A stretch of DNA of 64,000 bases from Methyloversatilis sp. RAC08 (lineage in GTDB: Bacteria > Pseudomonadota > Gammaproteobacteria > Burkholderiales > Rhodocyclaceae). A program made the translations under genes and the position numbers. The stretch spans positions 2,790,001 to 2,854,000 of the forward strand of contig NZ_CP016448.1 in assembly GCF_001713355.1 (NCBI RefSeq), written 5' to 3'. Shown here piece after piece: positions 1 through 9,792 of this stretch; positions within the stretch are counted from its first letter, which is position 1; each line of letters starts with the position of its first letter. The notes under the pieces were generated by a model that saw only the letters and a list, made by a program, of their open reading frames with translations, searched no databases and was not told the origin of the DNA.

Positions 1-206
1 CGCGCGTGTTGGTCGTGACGCCGGGCATCAGGCCGGTCGAGAACAGGCCGTCGGACGATCAGAAGCGTACCGTCGATGTCGCGCAGGCGTTGGCCAACGG
101 CGCCGATTACCTTGTGGTCGGGCGCCCGATCCGCAATGCGTCCGACCCGGCCGCGGCCGCGCGCCGGATGCAGCAGCAGATCGCACAGGCGCTGGGTGTG
201 TGCTGA
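1..206 (+). CDS. pyrF: Orotidine 5'-phosphate decarboxylase, C-terminal fragment
   Basis: This is the 3' end of a gene that begins before the window; reading is open from base 3 to a TGA at 204-206. The enzyme decarboxylates OMP to UMP in the last step of de novo pyrimidine synthesis. The fragment carries the C-terminal phosphate-binding signature of the family: VTPGIRP, then a DDQKR stretch, then [11 protein letters not shown], which closes the TIM barrel. About 65 residues are visible. It is followed after about 140 bases by an unrelated sensor gene pair, so no operon link is implied. Confidence 0.93.
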   Translation, partial: RVLVVTPGIRPVENRPSDDQKRTVDVAQALANGADYLVVGRPIRNASDPAAAARRMQQQIAQALGVC

Positions 207-348
207 CAGAAAACCTGCGCACGTCATCAGCCCTTCGGATGATGATTTGCGCGTGAGCCTTGCAGCATACTCATCGTGTCTTCAGTCAGCGTCGGGGCAG
301 TACCGCGTTCACGTGCTTGCGTCGGCACCTACACCCGCCCGGTGGTCC

Positions 349-1269
349 ATGCGCTCCCGGTTCTCCCGGGCGGCCAGGGCGCTGCTGTGCGCCTTTCTCC
401 TGCTTGGTGCGCCAGCCGCGTTCGCGGCGTCCGTGCTGGTCCTGCTCAGTGAACCGGGGGGCGCCTACGCGGAGTTTGCCGATTCATTGAAGGCTGAGCG
501 CGGCGCGCGTGGCGGCTATTCGATCGCCGTGCTGTCGCGGGCAGATTTTTCGCCGGAAGCGCTCGAGCCGCATGATCTTGTGGTCGCGGTCGGTGCGAGT
601 GCGCTGCGCACGCTTGTGCAGAGCGAGGTCAAGGTACCGGTGCTGTCCACGCTGGTGCCGAAGGCGGCCTACGAAGCCCTGGTTGCCGGTGATGCGCGCA
701 GGTGGTCGGCCATCCATATCGATCAGCCATTTTCGCGCCAGGTGGCGCTGATCCGTCTGGCACTGCCCGACGTGCGGCGCATCGGCGTGGTCGCTGATGC
801 CGATACGCCGCAACGCCTGCAGCCGCTGCGCGAGGCGATGACCGGCACGCCGCTCCAGTTGGTGTCTGCGTCCTTTACCGGCGAGGCGTCGCTTTTCTCG
901 TCGCTCACACAGGTGCTCGAGCAGTCTCAACTGTTTCTTGCACTGCCGGATCCGCGCGTGCACAACGCCGGTACCGTGCGCAATCTGCTGCTTACATCCT
1001 TCCGTGCCCGCATACCGGTAGTCGGATTTTCCGCCGCCTACGTACGTGCCGGCGCAGTGATGTCGCTTTACTCGACGCCCGAACAGATGGCGAGACAGGC
1101 CACCGACGCGATGATCGGCTGGACACGCGAACGCAGCTGGCCGCCTGCGCGCTTTCCCCGTCACTTCACGGTGTCGGTGAATACCCATGTTGCACGCTCG
1201 CTTGGCCTGCGGATCGCCGATGCCGAAGCCTTGCGCGACCAGCTGGTGCAGCAGGAGAAATCGCCATGA
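349..1269 (+). CDS. Periplasmic ABC-type substrate-binding protein (sensor partner)
   Basis: About 306 residues. The ATG at 349 is chosen because it is followed at once by a good signal peptide (basic MRSRFSRAAR, hydrophobic core, AFA-A cleavage); the longer in-frame reading would overlap pyrF. After cleavage the sequence has the two-lobe pattern of the ABC_sub_bind family (PF04392-like), with VLVLLSEPGG near the start and a VVGFSAAYVRAGA segment late. No ABC permease or ATPase lies beside it. Instead its stop overlaps the ATG of the next gene, a membrane histidine kinase (ATGA). This suggests a ligand-binding co-receptor rather than a transporter subunit; that role and the ligand are inference. 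Confidence 0.8.
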   Translation: MRSRFSRAARALLCAFLLLGAPAAFAASVLVLLSEPGGAYAEFADSLKAERGARGGYSIAVLSRADFSPEALEPHDLVVAVGASALRTLVQSEVKVPVLSTLVPKAAYEALVAGDARRWSAIHIDQPFSRQVALIRLALPDVRRIGVVADADTPQRLQPLREAMTGTPLQLVSASFTGEASLFSSLTQVLEQSQLFLALPDPRVHNAGTVRNLLLTSFRARIPVVGFSAAYVRAGAVMSLYSTPEQMARQATDAMIGWTRERSWPPARFPRHFTVSVNTHVARSLGLRIADAEALRDQLVQQEKSP

Positions 1270-3191
1270 AGCACTGGGGAATCCGATCCCGCGTTCTGCT
1301 GGTGGCACTTGCGCCCCTGCTGGTATCTGGCCTTGTCGGTGGCGTGTGGCTGGTGCTGGATCGCCTGGCCGCGCTCGAAAGCGCTCTGGTAGAACGGGGT
1401 CACGCCACTGCGCGTCAGGTTGCGGCGTCCGCCGACTACGGTGTGTTTTCCGGCAACACCGATGCACTGGTGGCGCTGATCGAGGCCGCGCGGCGGGAAC
1501 GTGACGTCACCGGCATCATGGTATCGAATCGCGACGGAGACCTCGTGGTGTCGGGCGGTTTGCTCAGCCGGGAAGCCTATGTGCCCGGTGCCCGGCCGGC
1601 CGGATTGGCACTGGTCGAACTTGAATCGTCGACCCTGTTCATCGAGCCCATCGTGCGCAGTGCGGTGATCGGGGATCAGGACATGTTCGACGGACTGACC
1701 GAAGGCTCGGTCGACAATCGCCCCGCCGGGTGGGTACTGGTCGAAGTGTCGCGCAAGCGGGTCGATGCGCTGAAGACCGATTTCGCCGTGACGAGTGCGA
1801 TCGTCATCGCCTGCGCGCTGCTGGCGGCCAGCGCCTTTGCGATCCGCATCAGCCATACGGTGACCCGACCGGTGCGGGAAGTATCGCGCGTCGTCCGGCG
1901 CATCGGCGACGGTCATCTCGACGAACGTGTGCCGGTGGCGGGAGGCGGGTCGCTGCGCATACTCGGCGAAGGCGTGAACAACATGGCCGAGCGGCTGACT
2001 CGTGCGCGTGACGAGCTTGAAGCGCGAGTCGCCGACGCGACCCGCCAGCTGCGCAGCCGAACCGATGATGCCGAGCGCGCCAATCACGCGAAGTCGCGCT
2101 TCCTTGCAGCGGCCAGTCATGACCTTCGCCAGCCGATGCACGCGCTCGGACTGTTCGTTGCCGAACTGGCCGAACGCTTGCGCGGTTCGGAGCATCGTTC
2201 CCTGATAAGGCAGATCGAGGAATCAGTCGGCGCGATGGAAGACCTCCTCGATGCGCTGCTGGACATGTCGAAGCTGGACGCCGGCGGCGTGACGGCGCGT
2301 CGTTCGGAATTCGCGCTGCAACCGCTGTTGTCCCGCATCGTCGATGATTTCGCAGCGGATGCACTGCAGCGCGGATTGCGCCTGAAGCTGCGCGCGACCG
2401 ACGCATGGGCGGATACCGATCCGCTGCTGCTTGAACGCATCATGATCAATCTGGTATCCAACGCCGTGCGCTACACGCAGCGAGGCAGCGTGCTGATTGC
2501 CGTACGACGTCGCGGCGATCAGCTGCGCATCGAGGTGCGCGACTCGGGGCCGGGCATCCCCGACGAGGCGCTCGAGATGATTTTCGAGGAGTTCTACCAG
2601 TTGCAGAATCCGGCGCGCGCGCGTGGCCAGGGTCTCGGGCTCGGGCTGGCGATCGTGCGGCGGCTGGTCGGACTGCTCGGCCACGAGGTGACCGTGCGCT
2701 CGCGGACCGGTGTCGGGTCGGTCTTCGCGATCGAAGTGCCTCGCGTCGAAAGCGGCAACCGCCCGACGCCCGAAGACGTGCCGGACGTGATGCCCGACCG
2801 GCTGTCGCTGTTCGTTGTCGTCATCGACGACGATCCGGGGTCCCGCACCAGCATCGCCGGTCTGCTTGCCTCATGGGGCTGCGAGGTGCTGTGTGCCGGA
2901 ACCCTGTCCGAAGCGCGCGATGCGATCCGGCAGCGCGACAAGGCGCCGGCACTTGTCTTGTGCGATTTTCGGCTCGCAGCCGTTGCCACCGGTATCGACG
3001 TGCTCGACACGCTGCTCGCCGAGCAGAAGGGTGAGATCGCCGCCGCGCTGGTAACCGGTGACACCGATCCGCAAGTGAGGCGCATGGCGACGGCGCGTGG
3101 CTACCCGGTGTTGCACAAGCCGGTGCGTCCGGCGCGGCTGCGCGCATTGATCCAGCAGGTTCTTGCGCAGTCACAGAACCCGGTCGCCTGA
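1266..3191 (+). CDS. Hybrid sensor histidine kinase with C-terminal receiver
   Basis: 641 residues in the inner membrane. Transmembrane segments lie at about 13-35 and 175-196, flanking a periplasmic domain of about 140 residues; a HAMP linker follows to about 250. The H-box [12 protein letters not shown] puts the phospho-accepting histidine at about residue 285. The N box ([11 protein letters not shown], about 390-405) and G boxes ([20 protein letters not shown]) are intact. A receiver domain runs from about 515 to the end, with the acidic IDDDPGS pocket and phospho-acceptor Asp567 in LCDFRL. There is no DNA-binding output domain and no response regulator gene follows, so the downstream target is unknown. 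It is translationally coupled to the upstream binding protein. Confidence 0.93.
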   Translation: MKHWGIRSRVLLVALAPLLVSGLVGGVWLVLDRLAALESALVERGHATARQVAASADYGVFSGNTDALVALIEAARRERDVTGIMVSNRDGDLVVSGGLLSREAYVPGARPAGLALVELESSTLFIEPIVRSAVIGDQDMFDGLTEGSVDNRPAGWVLVEVSRKRVDALKTDFAVTSAIVIACALLAASAFAIRISHTVTRPVREVSRVVRRIGDGHLDERVPVAGGGSLRILGEGVNNMAERLTRARDELEARVADATRQLRSRTDDAERANHAKSRFLAAASHDLRQPMHALGLFVAELAERLRGSEHRSLIRQIEESVGAMEDLLDALLDMSKLDAGGVTARRSEFALQPLLSRIVDDFAADALQRGLRLKLRATDAWADTDPLLLERIMINLVSNAVRYTQRGSVLIAVRRRGDQLRIEVRDSGPGIPDEALEMIFEEFYQLQNPARARGQGLGLGLAIVRRLVGLLGHEVTVRSRTGVGSVFAIEVPRVESGNRPTPEDVPDVMPDRLSLFVVVIDDDPGSRTSIAGLLASWGCEVLCAGTLSEARDAIRQRDKAPALVLCDFRLAAVATGIDVLDTLLAEQKGEIAAALVTGDTDPQVRRMATARGYPVLHKPVRPARLRALIQQVLAQSQNPVA

Positions 3192-3219
3192 TGACGATCG
3201 AGCTTGCGTGGTGAATGTC

Positions 3220-3248
3220 TTGCTGCGTAGTGGGTTCTTCGCTAATAT
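3220..3248 (+). promoter_or_regulatory. Sigma70-type promoter of the rpsP operon
   Basis: TTGCTG at 3220-3225, a 17-bp spacer, and TAATAT at 3243-3248. This is a near-consensus -35/-10 pair 32 bases upstream of the rpsP start codon. A GGAAG Shine-Dalgarno follows at 3271-3275. The strength fits a ribosomal protein operon. Confidence 0.75.
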
Positions 3249-3279
3249 CGCGGGTTTTCCTCGTTTCGAAGGAAGTGCA

Positions 3280-3516
3280 ATGGTCGTTATCCGTCTCGCG
3301 CGTGGGGGTGCCAAGAAGCGCCCGTTTTTCAATATCGTTGCGACCGATTCCCGCAATCGTCGCGATGGTCGCTTCATCGAGCGCGTCGGTTACTACAATC
3401 CGATCGCTCCGGAAGGCACCGGCCTGTCGGTCAACGCTGAACGACTGGCCTACTGGACTGGCGTCGGCGCGCAACTGAGCCCGACGGTCGCCCGTCTGGT
3501 CAAGAAGGTCGCCTGA
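3280..3516 (+). CDS. rpsP: 30S ribosomal protein S16
   Basis: 78 residues, a normal S16 length. It begins [19 protein letters not shown], the typical S16 N-terminus, and carries the family [11 protein letters not shown] segment. The ATG at 3280 is chosen over the longer in-frame extension because it matches the family start and has a GGAAG ribosome site just upstream. It is the first gene of rpsP-rimM-trmD-rplS, an order conserved across proteobacteria. S16 binds 16S rRNA during small-subunit assembly. Confidence 0.97.
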   Translation: MVVIRLARGGAKKRPFFNIVATDSRNRRDGRFIERVGYYNPIAPEGTGLSVNAERLAYWTGVGAQLSPTVARLVKKVA

Positions 3517-3536
3517 TTTCCGGCTCGGCGAGCACC

Positions 3537-4058
3537 ATGGTCGTCCTCGGGCGGCTGTCGGCGCCGTTTGGCGTGCAGGGCTGGTTGAGGTTGCATGCTT
3601 TCGGTGACGACCCTCAGTCCTGGCAAGGGATTCGTGACTGGCATGTTCATGCCGATGCCGATGCGCCTGTGGCGCAGTGGAGCACGTTGAAGCTGGCCGC
3701 GTTGAAACTGCAGAATACCGGGCCGGTCGTGAAGTTCGAAGGTTGCGACGACCGTAACGGGTCGGAAAAGCTGGTTGGCCTGTATGTAGCGGTGCCGCGC
3801 CATGAACTTCCGGACACCGGAGAGGATGAGTACTACTGGGGCGACCTGATCGGTCTGATGGTCGTGAACAGTGCGGGCGTGACGCTCGGTCACATCGATC
3901 GGCTGCTGGAAACCGGTGCTGACGACGTGCTGGTCGTGGTCGATGCCCGGCCGGGCGAAGAACCGGTAGAACGGCTGATTCCTTTTGTGTCAGCCGTGGT
4001 GACCGATGTCGATCGCGAAGCGGGAGTGGTTTGCGTCGAGTGGGATGCACAGTGGTAG
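3537..4058 (+). CDS. rimM: 16S rRNA processing protein RimM
   Basis: 173 residues. The N-terminal RimM barrel begins [18 protein letters not shown], and the C-terminal PRC-barrel half contains [11 protein letters not shown] and LIPFV. RimM binds S19 on the pre-30S particle and assists maturation of the 30S head. The ATG at 3537 follows the rpsP stop by 20 bases. Its TAG stop at 4056-4058 overlaps the probable GTG start of trmD, so the two are likely translationally coupled. Confidence 0.95.
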   Translation: MVVLGRLSAPFGVQGWLRLHAFGDDPQSWQGIRDWHVHADADAPVAQWSTLKLAALKLQNTGPVVKFEGCDDRNGSEKLVGLYVAVPRHELPDTGEDEYYWGDLIGLMVVNSAGVTLGHIDRLLETGADDVLVVVDARPGEEPVERLIPFVSAVVTDVDREAGVVCVEWDAQW

Positions 4059-4771
4059 GCCCTGATGGCGCTGTCGAAGCTGCCGGAACGGCGGGCATCG
4101 CCTTCGAGGTGATCACGCTGTTTCCTGAAATGTTTGCGGCCATCGAACGCAGCGGCATCACGCGACGCGCGATGGAACGGCTGTTGTGGCGGGCGAATTA
4201 CGTCAATCCGCGTGATTTCGCGACCGACGCCCACCGTACCGTGGATGACCGTCCGTATGGCGGTGGTCCCGGCATGGTGATGATGGCGGAACCGCTCGCG
4301 CAGTCGATCGCGGCGTGCCGGGCGCGCCATTGCGGCGCGGTGAAAGTGGTGCATTTTTCACCGGCGGGCGAGCGGCTGACGCATCGCCGGGTGATGGAAC
4401 TGGCGGGCGCGCAGGCACTGGTTCTGTTGTGTGGTCGTTATGAAGGGGTTGATCAGCGCCTGATCGATCGCCATGTCGACCTGGAAATATCGCTGGGTGA
4501 TTTTGTGTTGTCCGGAGGTGAATTGCCGGCGATGGTTTTGATGGATGCCATCATCCGCCAGCTTCCGGGCGCGCTGAATGATGCGAATTCGGCAGTCGAG
4601 GATTCGTTCGTTGCCGGCCTGCTGGATTGTCCGCACTACACGCGGCCGGAAACGTGGGAAGGCGAAACGGTGCCGGAGGTGCTGTTGTCGGGTGACCATG
4701 CCCGCATCCGGCGCTGGCGGGCGGAACAGGCTCTGGCACTGACGCGCAAGCGTCGTCCGGACTTGCTGTAG
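4052..4771 (+). CDS. trmD: tRNA (guanine-37-N1)-methyltransferase TrmD
   Basis: About 239 residues. It transfers methyl from SAM to the N1 of G37 in tRNAs, preventing +1 frameshifting. The SPOUT knot motifs are visible: ITLFPEMF near the N-terminus, [24 protein letters not shown] and [15 protein letters not shown]. There is no ATG before the conserved region. Candidate starts are TTG 4031, GTG 4040 and GTG 4052. I chose 4052 because it overlaps the rimM stop and has a GGGA motif about 7 bases upstream, but it still leaves roughly 14 extra residues ahead of the usual N-terminus. The start is the only uncertain point. Confidence 0.95.
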   Translation: MVGPDGAVEAAGTAGIAFEVITLFPEMFAAIERSGITRRAMERLLWRANYVNPRDFATDAHRTVDDRPYGGGPGMVMMAEPLAQSIAACRARHCGAVKVVHFSPAGERLTHRRVMELAGAQALVLLCGRYEGVDQRLIDRHVDLEISLGDFVLSGGELPAMVLMDAIIRQLPGALNDANSAVEDSFVAGLLDCPHYTRPETWEGETVPEVLLSGDHARIRRWRAEQALALTRKRRPDLL

Positions 4772-4894
4772 AAAGATGAAGTAAGGCGGTTGAAGTAGAG
4801 AGGGTGGTTGCGGTAAGGATCACTTCAATAAATGCGCGCATCACGGAACAGGTGCTCTGCGGCAAGGCAACGCCACTGACCAGGAGTTTTTGCA

Positions 4895-5278
4895 ATGAAT
4901 CTGATTGAGCAGCTCGAGCAGGAAGAAATCGCCCGTCTGGGCAAGAACATTCCCGACTTCGCGCCGGGCGATACGGTGATCGTGAACGTGAACGTGGTCG
5001 AAGGCGAGCGCAAGCGCGTCCAGGCTTACGAAGGCGTGGTCATCTCGAAGCGCAATCGCGGCCTGAACTCGAATTTCATCGTGCGCAAGATTTCCAGCGG
5101 CGAAGGCGTCGAGCGGACGTTTCAGACTTATTCGCCGCTGATCGCATCGGTCGAGGTGAAGCGTCGCGGCGACGTGCGCCGCGCCAAGCTGTATTACTTG
5201 CGCGAGCGTTCGGGCAAGTCGGCGCGCATCAAGGAAAAGCTTGTTCGCCGCGCTGCACCGGCTGCCAAGCAGGACTGA
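4895..5278 (+). CDS. rplS: 50S ribosomal protein L19
   Basis: 127 residues. It begins [15 protein letters not shown] and contains the L19 signature of KKRVQ-type and [13 protein letters not shown] sequences, then a basic C-terminal tail. L19 sits at the 30S-50S interface. An AGGAG ribosome site lies at 4882-4886, eight bases before the ATG. A gap of about 120 bases separates it from trmD, with no terminator seen between them, so it is probably the last gene of the rpsP operon. Two hairpins follow the stop. Confidence 0.97.
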   Translation: MNLIEQLEQEEIARLGKNIPDFAPGDTVIVNVNVVEGERKRVQAYEGVVISKRNRGLNSNFIVRKISSGEGVERTFQTYSPLIASVEVKRRGDVRRAKLYYLRERSGKSARIKEKLVRRAAPAAKQD

Positions 5279-5287
5279 CAGCCATCC

Positions 5288-5313
5288 TGCGGGGCGCTTC
5301 GGCGCCCCCCGCA
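5288..5313 (+). terminator. GC-rich hairpin after rplS
   Basis: A 10-bp GC stem with a TTCG loop at 5298-5301 and two extra C residues bulged in the right arm. There is no T-run directly behind it, so it is probably an RNA-stabilising hairpin acting together with the terminator just downstream. Confidence 0.5.
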
Positions 5314-5320
5314 GCGATAA

Positions 5321-5350
5321 TGAAAAAGGGACCTTGCGGTCCCTTTTTCA
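5321..5350. terminator. Bidirectional Rho-independent terminator between rplS and dxs
   Basis: Perfect 13-bp arms (5321-5333 and 5338-5350) around a TTGC loop. Each arm ends in an A5/T5 tract, so a U-run is produced in both directions. It lies between the convergent rplS and dxs genes. Confidence 0.88.
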
Positions 5351-5370
5351 CGTCTGGCTTCGCGCTGATG

Positions 5371-7260
5371 TCAGCTGGCATCCAGCGGCTGCAGCGCAGC
5401 CCGCACCCGAGCCCGCACGCCCGCCTCATCCAGACCGACCTCCGCCATCAGCTGTGCCGGGTCGCCGTGATCGACGAAGCGGTCGGGCAGACCGATGCGC
5501 ACCACGCGACAGGCGAGCCGGGCGTCGTTGACCACCCGCTCGACCTCGCTGCCGGCGCCGCCGATCAGCGCATTCTCTTCCAGCGTCACCAGCACCGCGT
5601 GGCGCTGTGCCAGTTCGATCACGAGCGCCGTGTCGAGCGGCTTGGCGAAGCGCATGTTCGCCACGCTGGCATCGAACTCATCGGCCACTGCCAGCGCCGG
5701 TGTGACCATGGCGCCAAATGCGAGCAGGGCGACTTCGCCGTCGCCGGAACGGCGCAGTTCGCCCTTGCCGATCGGCAATGCGCGCATGTCGCTCTGCAAC
5801 GGCACGCCCGGGCCACTGCCGCGCGGATAGCGCACCGCGCTCGGGCCTTCGTGCAGGTAGGCGGTGTACAGCATCTGCCGGCACTCGTTTTCGTCGCTCG
5901 GCGTCATCACGACGATGTTAGGCAGGCACATCAGGTAGGACAGGTCGAATGCACCGTGGTGGGTCGCACCATCGGCACCCACCAGACCGGCACGGTCGAG
6001 GGCCATCATGACCGGAAGATTCTGCAGGCAGACATCGTGGATCAGCTGATCGTAGGCGCGCTGCAGGAAGGTCGAGTAGATGGCGACCACCGGCTTCATG
6101 CCTTCGCATGCGATGCCGGCGGCAAAGGTCAGCGCGTGCTGCTCTGCGATGCCGACATCGAAGTAGCGAGCCGGGTATTCCTGGGCGAAGCGCACCATGC
6201 CCGAGCCTTCGCGCATCGCCGGCGTGATCGCCATCAGCCTGTCGCTCAGCGCCGCCATGTCGCACAGCCAGTCGCCGAACACCTGGGTGTAGGTCAGCTT
6301 GCCTGCGCCCTTTGCCGCCTGGATGCCCGCGTGATGGTCGAACTTGCCGACGCCGTGGTACAGGATGGGATCGGCTTCAGCCAGCTTGTAGCCGTAGCCC
6401 TTCTTCGTGATCACGTGCAGGAACTTCGGTCCAGGCAGTTCGCGCAGGTTTTCAAGCGTCGGAATGAGTGCGTCGAGATCGTGTCCGTCGATCGGGCCGT
6501 AGTAGTGGAAGCCGAATTCCTCGAACAGCGTGCCGGGCGTGATCATGCCCTTGACGTGTTCCTCCGCGCGCTTGGCGAATTCCTTCAACGACGGTGCCAG
6601 CTCCAGCACCTTCGCGCCGGCGCGGCGCGCCGCGTTGTAGGTCTGGCCGGACAGCAGGCGCGTCAGGTACTTGTTCAGCGCGCCGACAGGCGGCGAGATC
6701 GACATGTCATTGTCGTTGAGGATGACGAGAATGTCTGCGTCTTCCACGCCTGCGTTATTCAGCGCCTCGAACGCCATGCCGGCTGTCATCGCGCCGTCGC
6801 CGATCACCGCGATGCTGTGTCGCTTCAGCCCCTGTGCTCGGGCGGCAACGGCCATGCCGAGCGCCGCGGAGATCGAGGTCGAGGAGTGCGCGGTGCCGAA
6901 GGTGTCGTACTCGCTTTCGCAGCGGCGCGGAAAGCCGCTCACGCCCTGATACTGACGCAGTGTCGACATGCGGTCGCGCCGCCCTGTCAGGATCTTGTGC
7001 GCGTAGGTCTGATGGCCCACGTCCCAGACGATGCGGTCGTGCGGCGTGTTGTAGATATGGTGCAGCGCGACCGTCAGTTCCACCGTGCCGAGGTTGGACG
7101 ACAGGTGGCCGCCAGTGCGTGATACCGATTCGAGCAGAAATCTGCGCAGTTCGGCCGCCAGCGGCGCGAGGTCGCGCACATCGAGCGCACGCACGTCGGC
7201 CGGAGAGCCGATGGTGTCGAGCAGCGGGTAGGCGCTTGTCGTTTGCAAGGATCTGTCCAT
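5371..7260 (-). CDS. dxs: 1-deoxy-D-xylulose-5-phosphate synthase
   Basis: 629 residues, a normal DXS length. It condenses pyruvate and glyceraldehyde-3-phosphate with thiamine diphosphate, the first step of the MEP isoprenoid route. Visible motifs are [12 protein letters not shown] with the following HHIYNTP region, [16 protein letters not shown], the thiamine-diphosphate loop [15 protein letters not shown], and the transketolase-like ITKKGYGYK and [13 protein letters not shown]. It is the last gene of the minus-strand set xseB-ispA-dxs, starting 2 bases after the ispA stop. Confidence 0.97.
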   Translation of the reverse strand: MDRSLQTTSAYPLLDTIGSPADVRALDVRDLAPLAAELRRFLLESVSRTGGHLSSNLGTVELTVALHHIYNTPHDRIVWDVGHQTYAHKILTGRRDRMSTLRQYQGVSGFPRRCESEYDTFGTAHSSTSISAALGMAVAARAQGLKRHSIAVIGDGAMTAGMAFEALNNAGVEDADILVILNDNDMSISPPVGALNKYLTRLLSGQTYNAARRAGAKVLELAPSLKEFAKRAEEHVKGMITPGTLFEEFGFHYYGPIDGHDLDALIPTLENLRELPGPKFLHVITKKGYGYKLAEADPILYHGVGKFDHHAGIQAAKGAGKLTYTQVFGDWLCDMAALSDRLMAITPAMREGSGMVRFAQEYPARYFDVGIAEQHALTFAAGIACEGMKPVVAIYSTFLQRAYDQLIHDVCLQNLPVMMALDRAGLVGADGATHHGAFDLSYLMCLPNIVVMTPSDENECRQMLYTAYLHEGPSAVRYPRGSGPGVPLQSDMRALPIGKGELRRSGDGEVALLAFGAMVTPALAVADEFDASVANMRFAKPLDTALVIELAQRHAVLVTLEENALIGGAGSEVERVVNDARLACRVVRIGLPDRFVDHGDPAQLMAEVGLDEAGVRARVRAALQPLDAS

Positions 7261-7262
7261 GT

Positions 7263-8159
7263 TCAGTTCTGCCGTGTCAGCACGAAATCGGCGAGTTCGC
7301 GCAGGCGTTGTGCCTTGTTGCCGAAACCGGTGAGGCTGTCGAGCGCTTCGTCGTGCAGTTCGCGGGCGCGTTCGCGCGCCCGGCCAATGCCCAGCGTGGT
7401 GACATAGGTCGGCTTGTTCGCCGCGGCGTCCTTGCCCGCAGTCTTGCCCAGCGCCGCCGTGCTCGCTTCACAGTCGAGCAGGTCATCCACCACCTGGAAC
7501 AGCAGCCCGACCCGTGCCGCGTAGTGGTCCAGCTTCGCCGTGCCGACTGCGTCCAGTTCCCCGCAGGCGGCACCCAGTTTCACCGCACAGCGTATCAGCG
7601 CACCGGTTTTGTGGATATGCATGAATTCGAGCGCTTCGACGTCCAGTTCAAGATCGACCGATGCCAGATCGATCGCCTGACCACCAGCCATGCCGCGCGA
7701 CCCGGATGCAACGGCGAGTTGCGTGATCAGCGCGACCCGCGTGGCCGGGGAGACCGAACAGTGTTCCGCGAGCAGCAGAAAGGCGAGCGACTGCAGGCTG
7801 TCGCCGACCAGAAGCGCCGTCGCGTCATCGTACTGCACATGCACGGTGGGCTTGCCGCGGCGCAGCACGTCGTCGTCCATGCACGGCATGTCGTCATGCA
7901 CGAGGGAATAGACGTGGATCAGTTCGAGCGCACAGGCGGCGGCGTCGAGCACGTCCGGCGATGCGCCGGACAGGCTGCCTGCCGCGTGACAGAGCAGCGG
8001 ACGCACCCGTTTGCCGCCGCCCAGCACGGCGTAGCGCATGGCTTCGTGCAATCGGGCAGGGGCGATCGTGTCCGGCGGCAGAAATCGGTCCAGTGCGCTT
8101 TCAGTGCGCTGCTGTACCGCGCTCACCCAGTCGCGAAAAACCGGTCCGGCGTCAGTCAT
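7263..8159 (-). CDS. ispA: Farnesyl/geranyl diphosphate synthase (polyprenyl synthetase)
   Basis: 298 residues. Both aspartate-rich motifs for Mg-diphosphate binding are present: DDMPCMDDD (FARM) and DDLLD (SARM). The [10 protein letters not shown] basic motif also fits a short-chain trans-isoprenyl diphosphate synthase. The ATG at 8159 is preferred over the upstream one at 8177 because it overlaps the xseB stop in the usual ATGACTGA arrangement and gives the family-length N-terminus. It extends the five-carbon units whose synthesis begins with DXS, the next gene. Product chain length (C15 against C10/C20) is not proven by sequence. Confidence 0.95.
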   Translation of the reverse strand: MTDAGPVFRDWVSAVQQRTESALDRFLPPDTIAPARLHEAMRYAVLGGGKRVRPLLCHAAGSLSGASPDVLDAAACALELIHVYSLVHDDMPCMDDDVLRRGKPTVHVQYDDATALLVGDSLQSLAFLLLAEHCSVSPATRVALITQLAVASGSRGMAGGQAIDLASVDLELDVEALEFMHIHKTGALIRCAVKLGAACGELDAVGTAKLDHYAARVGLLFQVVDDLLDCEASTAALGKTAGKDAAANKPTYVTTLGIGRARERARELHDEALDSLTGFGNKAQRLRELADFVLTRQN

Positions 8160-8406
8160 CGCCACGCGCGGCTGCATCGGCCGGAAAATCGCGCAGCAAC
8201 CCGTCTTCGAGTATCTGCACCTTCTGTTCGGCCGCGTTCAGCGCCGACTGGCAGTGGCGCACCAGATCAACGCCTCGCTGGTAACGCTCCAGCGCGCTGT
8301 CGAGCGGCAGCTTGCCGTCTTCCATCGCACGCACGATGGATTCGAGTTCTTCGATGGCAGTCTCGAAGCTGGCGGGTTCTGACGCCGCTTCCGATTTTCG
8401 GATCAT
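8152..8406 (-). CDS. xseB: Exodeoxyribonuclease VII small subunit
   Basis: 84 residues, the usual XseB size. The core SFETAIEELESIVRAMEDG, then LPLDSALERYQRGVDL and LNAAEQKVQIL, is the typical helical family signature. The ATG at 8406 (MIRKSE...) is chosen because an earlier in-frame start would add a tail atypical for XseB. It overlaps ispA by 8 bases; xseB-ispA-dxs is a common proteobacterial order. The large subunit gene xseA is not in the window. Confidence 0.93.
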   Translation of the reverse strand: MIRKSEAASEPASFETAIEELESIVRAMEDGKLPLDSALERYQRGVDLVRHCQSALNAAEQKVQILEDGLLRDFPADAAARGDD

Positions 8407-8599
8407 GCTGGGTACGGGCGCTGGCTGGACCGCGAAAAATAGCTGATCCACCCCGGGCGGTCAAACCTGCATCTGGTTATACTCACCGGCTTTGTCACGC
8501 GCACCCGGCCCTAGCACATCCGTGCACAGACTTTCTTGTGCCGTGTGTTCCGCGCAGGCCGGCGCGCGGTTTTCCAACTTTGACTTCGGGGGTTGGGGA

Positions 8600-9703
8600 A
8601 TGTCCGATCTGCAGTCCATTACCCGTCTGGAACCGGCGCAAACTCAGTTTCCGGTGTCCTGGTACGTCGATGCATCGCTGTTCGAACTCGAAAAGCGCGT
8701 GCTGTTCGACAACGGGCCGGGCTATGTGGGGCATGAACTGATGGTGCCCGACGCGGGCGACTATCAGACCCTGGGCTGGGCCGACGATGCACTCATGCTG
8801 GTACGCAACGCGTCCGGCATCGAACTGCTGTCCAACGTGTGCCGCCATCGCCAGGCGTTGATGATGAAGGGGCGCGGCAACGCTTCCAACATCGTCTGTC
8901 CCGTCCATCGCTGGACCTACGACACGCGTGGCGAATTGCTGGGTGCACCGCATTTCCCGAATACGCCCTGCCTGAACCTGAAGCGACAGCCTCTGCAGAA
9001 CTGGAAGGGGTTGCTGTTTTCCAGCCAGCGCGACATCACCGCCGATCTGGCCGGCATGCAGGTCGCGCCGGATTTCGACTTTTCCGGTTACCGGCTCGAT
9101 CACGTCGAAATGCACCAGTGCAACTACAACTGGAAGACCTTCATCGAGGTCTATCTGGAGGATTATCACGTCGAGCCCTTCCACCCCGGGTTGGGCAAGT
9201 TCGTCACCTGCGACGACCTGAGCTGGCAATTTGCACGCGATTACTCGGTGCAGCGGGTCGGCGTGAACAATCGGCTGGCGCGGCCCGGCACGCCGACCTA
9301 CGAACGCTGGCACCGCGCGGTGCTCGACTACTACCAGGGCGAGCTTCCGCCGCATGGGGCGATCTGGCTGACCTACTATCCGAACATCATGGTCGAGTGG
9401 TATCCGCACGTGCTCGTGGTAAGCACGCTGTACCCGCAGGGCCCGGACAGCACGCTCAATATGGTCGAGTTCTATTACCCGGAAGAAATCGTACTGTTCG
9501 AGCGCGAATTCATCGAAGCCGAACGAGCGGCCTACATGGAAACGGCACGCGAGGACGACGAAATCGGCGAACGCATGGATGCCGGCCGGCGCGCGCTGAT
9601 GAAGCAGGGCCGCTCGGAAACCGGCCCCTACCAGTCGCCGATGGAAGATGGCATGCAGCACTTCCACGAGTGGTACCGCCGCGAAATGGCCGACTATCTG
9701 TGA
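8600..9703 (+). CDS. Rieske-type ring-hydroxylating oxygenase, alpha subunit
   Basis: 367 residues. The Rieske [2Fe-2S] ligands are clear: C81-x-H83 (NVCRHRQ) and C100-x2-H103 (CPVHRW). The catalytic domain has EDYHVEPFH (His-x4-His) for the mononuclear iron. The family includes aromatic dioxygenases and choline/carnitine-type mono-oxygenases; substrate cannot be assigned. No ferredoxin, reductase or beta subunit gene is adjacent, so it must use electron carriers encoded elsewhere. The ATG at 8600 is preceded by GGGG-rich sequence and begins MSDLQS; the longer in-frame reading enters the divergent promoter region shared with xseB. Confidence 0.88.
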   Translation: MSDLQSITRLEPAQTQFPVSWYVDASLFELEKRVLFDNGPGYVGHELMVPDAGDYQTLGWADDALMLVRNASGIELLSNVCRHRQALMMKGRGNASNIVCPVHRWTYDTRGELLGAPHFPNTPCLNLKRQPLQNWKGLLFSSQRDITADLAGMQVAPDFDFSGYRLDHVEMHQCNYNWKTFIEVYLEDYHVEPFHPGLGKFVTCDDLSWQFARDYSVQRVGVNNRLARPGTPTYERWHRAVLDYYQGELPPHGAIWLTYYPNIMVEWYPHVLVVSTLYPQGPDSTLNMVEFYYPEEIVLFEREFIEAERAAYMETAREDDEIGERMDAGRRALMKQGRSETGPYQSPMEDGMQHFHEWYRREMADYL

Positions 9704-9792
9704 CGGCCGGATGCCCGTGAGCCCTGGTCGGTGCCTCGTGCGGGACGGGGCACACCGGTGCCCTGCTTCCTTGTGCAGCTGAGGGTCTGACG

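Noticed and set aside
76-348. N-terminal extension of the SBP gene
   Set aside because: It would overlap pyrF and precede the signal peptide. The ATG at 349 gives a normal exported protein.
5320-7122. 600-residue open frame opposite dxs
   Set aside because: It mirrors a clear DXS gene. Its composition is His/Arg/Gln-rich as expected from the reverse strand of GC-rich coding DNA, with no family motif.
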